From: Candidatus Uhrbacteria bacterium RIFCSPLOWO2_01_FULL_47_25
GTDB lineage: Bacteria > Patescibacteriota > Patescibacteriia > GWA2-46-9
Direction: 5' to 3'
NCBI GenBank assembly: GCA_001791325.1
Contig: MGEK01000002.1
Span: 1-41,043, forward strand
DNA: 41,043 bases
The stretch's first letter is position 1, and the number at the start of each line of letters is the position of its first letter. The position numbers and the translations under genes were made by a program. The notes under the pieces were generated by a model. That model was not told the origin of the DNA and did no database searches. It saw nothing but the letters and a program-made list of their open reading frames with translations. Below, one piece after another: positions 39,544-41,043 of the stretch.

Positions 39544-40992
39544 ATGCCTAGATCAGAGATAAAATATTGGATCTACGGCCTTCTTCTTGCTGATCTTTTA
39601 TCATTTCTAACGTATTATGAGCCTGTTTTAAGTCCATTAGTCTTCATACTAGCGGTGACTATTTTTTTGTTGGTATGCTATAGACACTTGGAACTCGCTA
39701 TTCTTATTGTTCTTGCAGAGTTATTTGTGGGCTCTAAAGGCTATCTTTTTTCATTAAATCTTGGCAGTTTTAGTATTTCTATTAGACTAGCTTTTTTTAT
39801 TATACTTTTGTCTTTTAGTTTGTGGTATTTGATGAAGCAGGGAAGGGAAGCACTGTGGTTATTCGTTAAGTGGTCTTGGCCGGTACTGATATTTGGGTTA
39901 ATCGTTATCTTAGCTTTTCTGCATGGACTTATGCGCGGTTATGGATTTGCTCAGGTCTTTTTTGATGCTAATGCTTATTTCTTCATAGGCTTATTGTTAC
40001 CCCTGTTTATTGCCACCTCACGCCAAGGGTTTATGGAGAGAGTGGTTTCTCTGCTTATTTACAGCGCCGCGTATTTATCCGTTAAGACTCTTTTGTTATT
40101 ATATTTTTTCACTCACCGTTTTGAGTTTTTTCTTTTTGATCTTTATCAATGGGTTAGAGATACGAACGTAGGGGAGATTACTTGGACAACTACTGGCGCT
40201 TGGCGCGTTTTTATTCAGAGTCAAATTAATATAGTCGTAGCTTGGTGGGTAGTAATGACAAGAGTGATTAAAGATAATGCGCGGCAACTGCCTAGCCAAA
40301 CGGCCCTACTTGGTCTTTTTGGCGCCGCTCTACTCATTAGTTTTTCGCGCAGTTTTTGGCTTGGTTTAGTGATCAGTGTTCTGATTGCAGGATTGTGGAA
40401 ATTATACCGAAAAAAATGGCGAGAAAGTATCTACCTTGCACTAATTGGAATTGCCAGTACTATTTTAGGATTTGCTATAGTGATAGCTGTTCTTAAGATA
40501 CCTTTTCCGGAAACAAGTTCCACTGGAACAATTGATTTATCAAAACGGTTTGAAATTATGGTAGAAGAAGCGGCCTCCAGTCGCTGGAACTTATTACCAC
40601 CACTATGGAGAGCGATTCAAGGAAATTCTCTTGTGGGTATGGGATTTGGGACGCCGGTTACATATGTAAGTAATGATCCGCGCGTAAGAAGTGCAAACCC
40701 TTCCGGCCTTTATACCACTACGGCCTTTGAATGGGGATATCTTGATATTTGGCTTAAAATTGGTCTCGTTGGTTTACTTATTTATTCATTAGTGGTGATA
40801 AAAATTTTTATTGAAGCTAACCGCAACAAAGAACACCTTTCTCCGGCATTGCCAGGCCTGATTCTTGGTTTAGTGGCCGTTTTGGGGGTAAATATCGGCA
40901 GCCCTTATTTAAATCATCCGCTTGGTTTAGGATTGGTGATATTACTTTATGCCTATGTCGTTAAACAGCAATCGGCAAAAATAAGCAGTTGA
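39544..40992 (+). CDS. O-antigen ligase/polymerase-like membrane protein (Wzy/WaaL)
   Basis: A 482-aa polytopic protein with about 11-12 hydrophobic segments and one large external loop (about 335-400). The loop contains SSRWNLLPPLWRAIQGNSLVG and MGFGTPVTYVSNDPRVR. ALLISFSRSFWLGLVISVLI before it matches the Wzy_C signature (SxSRxxxL). Members either polymerise glycan repeats or ligate glycan to an acceptor lipid or protein at the outer face. It closes the last operon, consistent with Wzx/Wzy use. It ends in TGA; the final 51 nt of the window show no gene. Confidence 0.88.
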   Translation: MPRSEIKYWIYGLLLADLLSFLTYYEPVLSPLVFILAVTIFLLVCYRHLELAILIVLAELFVGSKGYLFSLNLGSFSISIRLAFFIILLSFSLWYLMKQGREALWLFVKWSWPVLIFGLIVILAFLHGLMRGYGFAQVFFDANAYFFIGLLLPLFIATSRQGFMERVVSLLIYSAAYLSVKTLLLLYFFTHRFEFFLFDLYQWVRDTNVGEITWTTTGAWRVFIQSQINIVVAWWVVMTRVIKDNARQLPSQTALLGLFGAALLISFSRSFWLGLVISVLIAGLWKLYRKKWRESIYLALIGIASTILGFAIVIAVLKIPFPETSSTGTIDLSKRFEIMVEEAASSRWNLLPPLWRAIQGNSLVGMGFGTPVTYVSNDPRVRSANPSGLYTTTAFEWGYLDIWLKIGLVGLLIYSLVVIKIFIEANRNKEHLSPALPGLILGLVAVLGVNIGSPYLNHPLGLGLVILLYAYVVKQQSAKISS

Positions 40993-41043
40993 CATATAAT
41001 ACCTGTGTTTTAGGCAGGCACATTTGGCGGGTTGATTAGTTGA

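Noticed and set aside
40993-41043. Promoter TTGACATATAAT at the window end
   Set aside because: The -35-like and -10-like words are adjacent without a spacer, and no gene is visible before the window ends.

Overview
The window looks like a genomic segment of a Candidate Phyla Radiation (Patescibacteria, probably Parcubacteria-like) bacterium. The signs are DUF4012 and CARDB/DUF11-like surface proteins, a membrane-anchored Clp-type AAA+ protein with an N-terminal zinc finger, a sigma-region-4/HARE-HTH fusion, a HerA/VirD4-like ATPase with a CxxC-x17-CxxC tail, an alanyl-tRNA synthetase without its C-terminal domain, an RNA polymerase alpha subunit without its C-terminal domain, and almost no Shine-Dalgarno sequences. 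UGA appears to be an ordinary stop: at least five intact genes end in TGA.

Layout. The window opens inside RNase P RNA (1-345). A first cell-surface glycan locus follows (415-5518): a polyprenyl-phosphate sugar transferase and three GT4 glycosyltransferases. Next are large envelope proteins and a membrane Clp ATPase (5533-13129), then a second glycan block (13214-17661) with a WecA/MraY-like phosphosugar transferase and three GT2 enzymes. mreB (17821) comes next, then a structured intergenic region, then a strong sigma70-type promoter driving the sigma4-HARE gene (19101). A likely secretion or DNA-translocation pair (20321-23489), a small membrane protein and a ferredoxin gene with an in-frame TGA complete the forward block.

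An accessory island lies at about 24.1-25.6 kb on the minus strand: a PD-(D/E)XK-type nuclease, an ArsR-family regulator and a possible HsdS tail remnant. The regulator and nuclease genes have nearly identical promoters with a shared 19-nt block, which suggests one repressor controls both. Housekeeping genes then resume: mnmA (carrying palindromic repeats inside its coding region), a frameshifted transglutaminase-like gene, alaS, a membrane-anchored protein, and the ribosomal cluster infA-rpmJ-rpsM-rpsK-rpsD-rpoA-rplQ-rplM-rpsI. The window closes with a third glycan operon (35257-40992): flippase, GT4, two GT2 and an O-antigen ligase/polymerase.

The most unusual features are non-coding. At least three families of interspersed inverted repeats are present. 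One family (arms CCCCGTTAGAA / TTCTAACGGGG) brackets whole intergenic regions, and in two cases its right arm ends one base before a start codon. A second family (AACATTCTCACATTCT palindromes) forms the shared operator-promoters of the accessory island and also lies inside mnmA. Several promoters sit so close to ATG codons that leaderless transcripts are expected.
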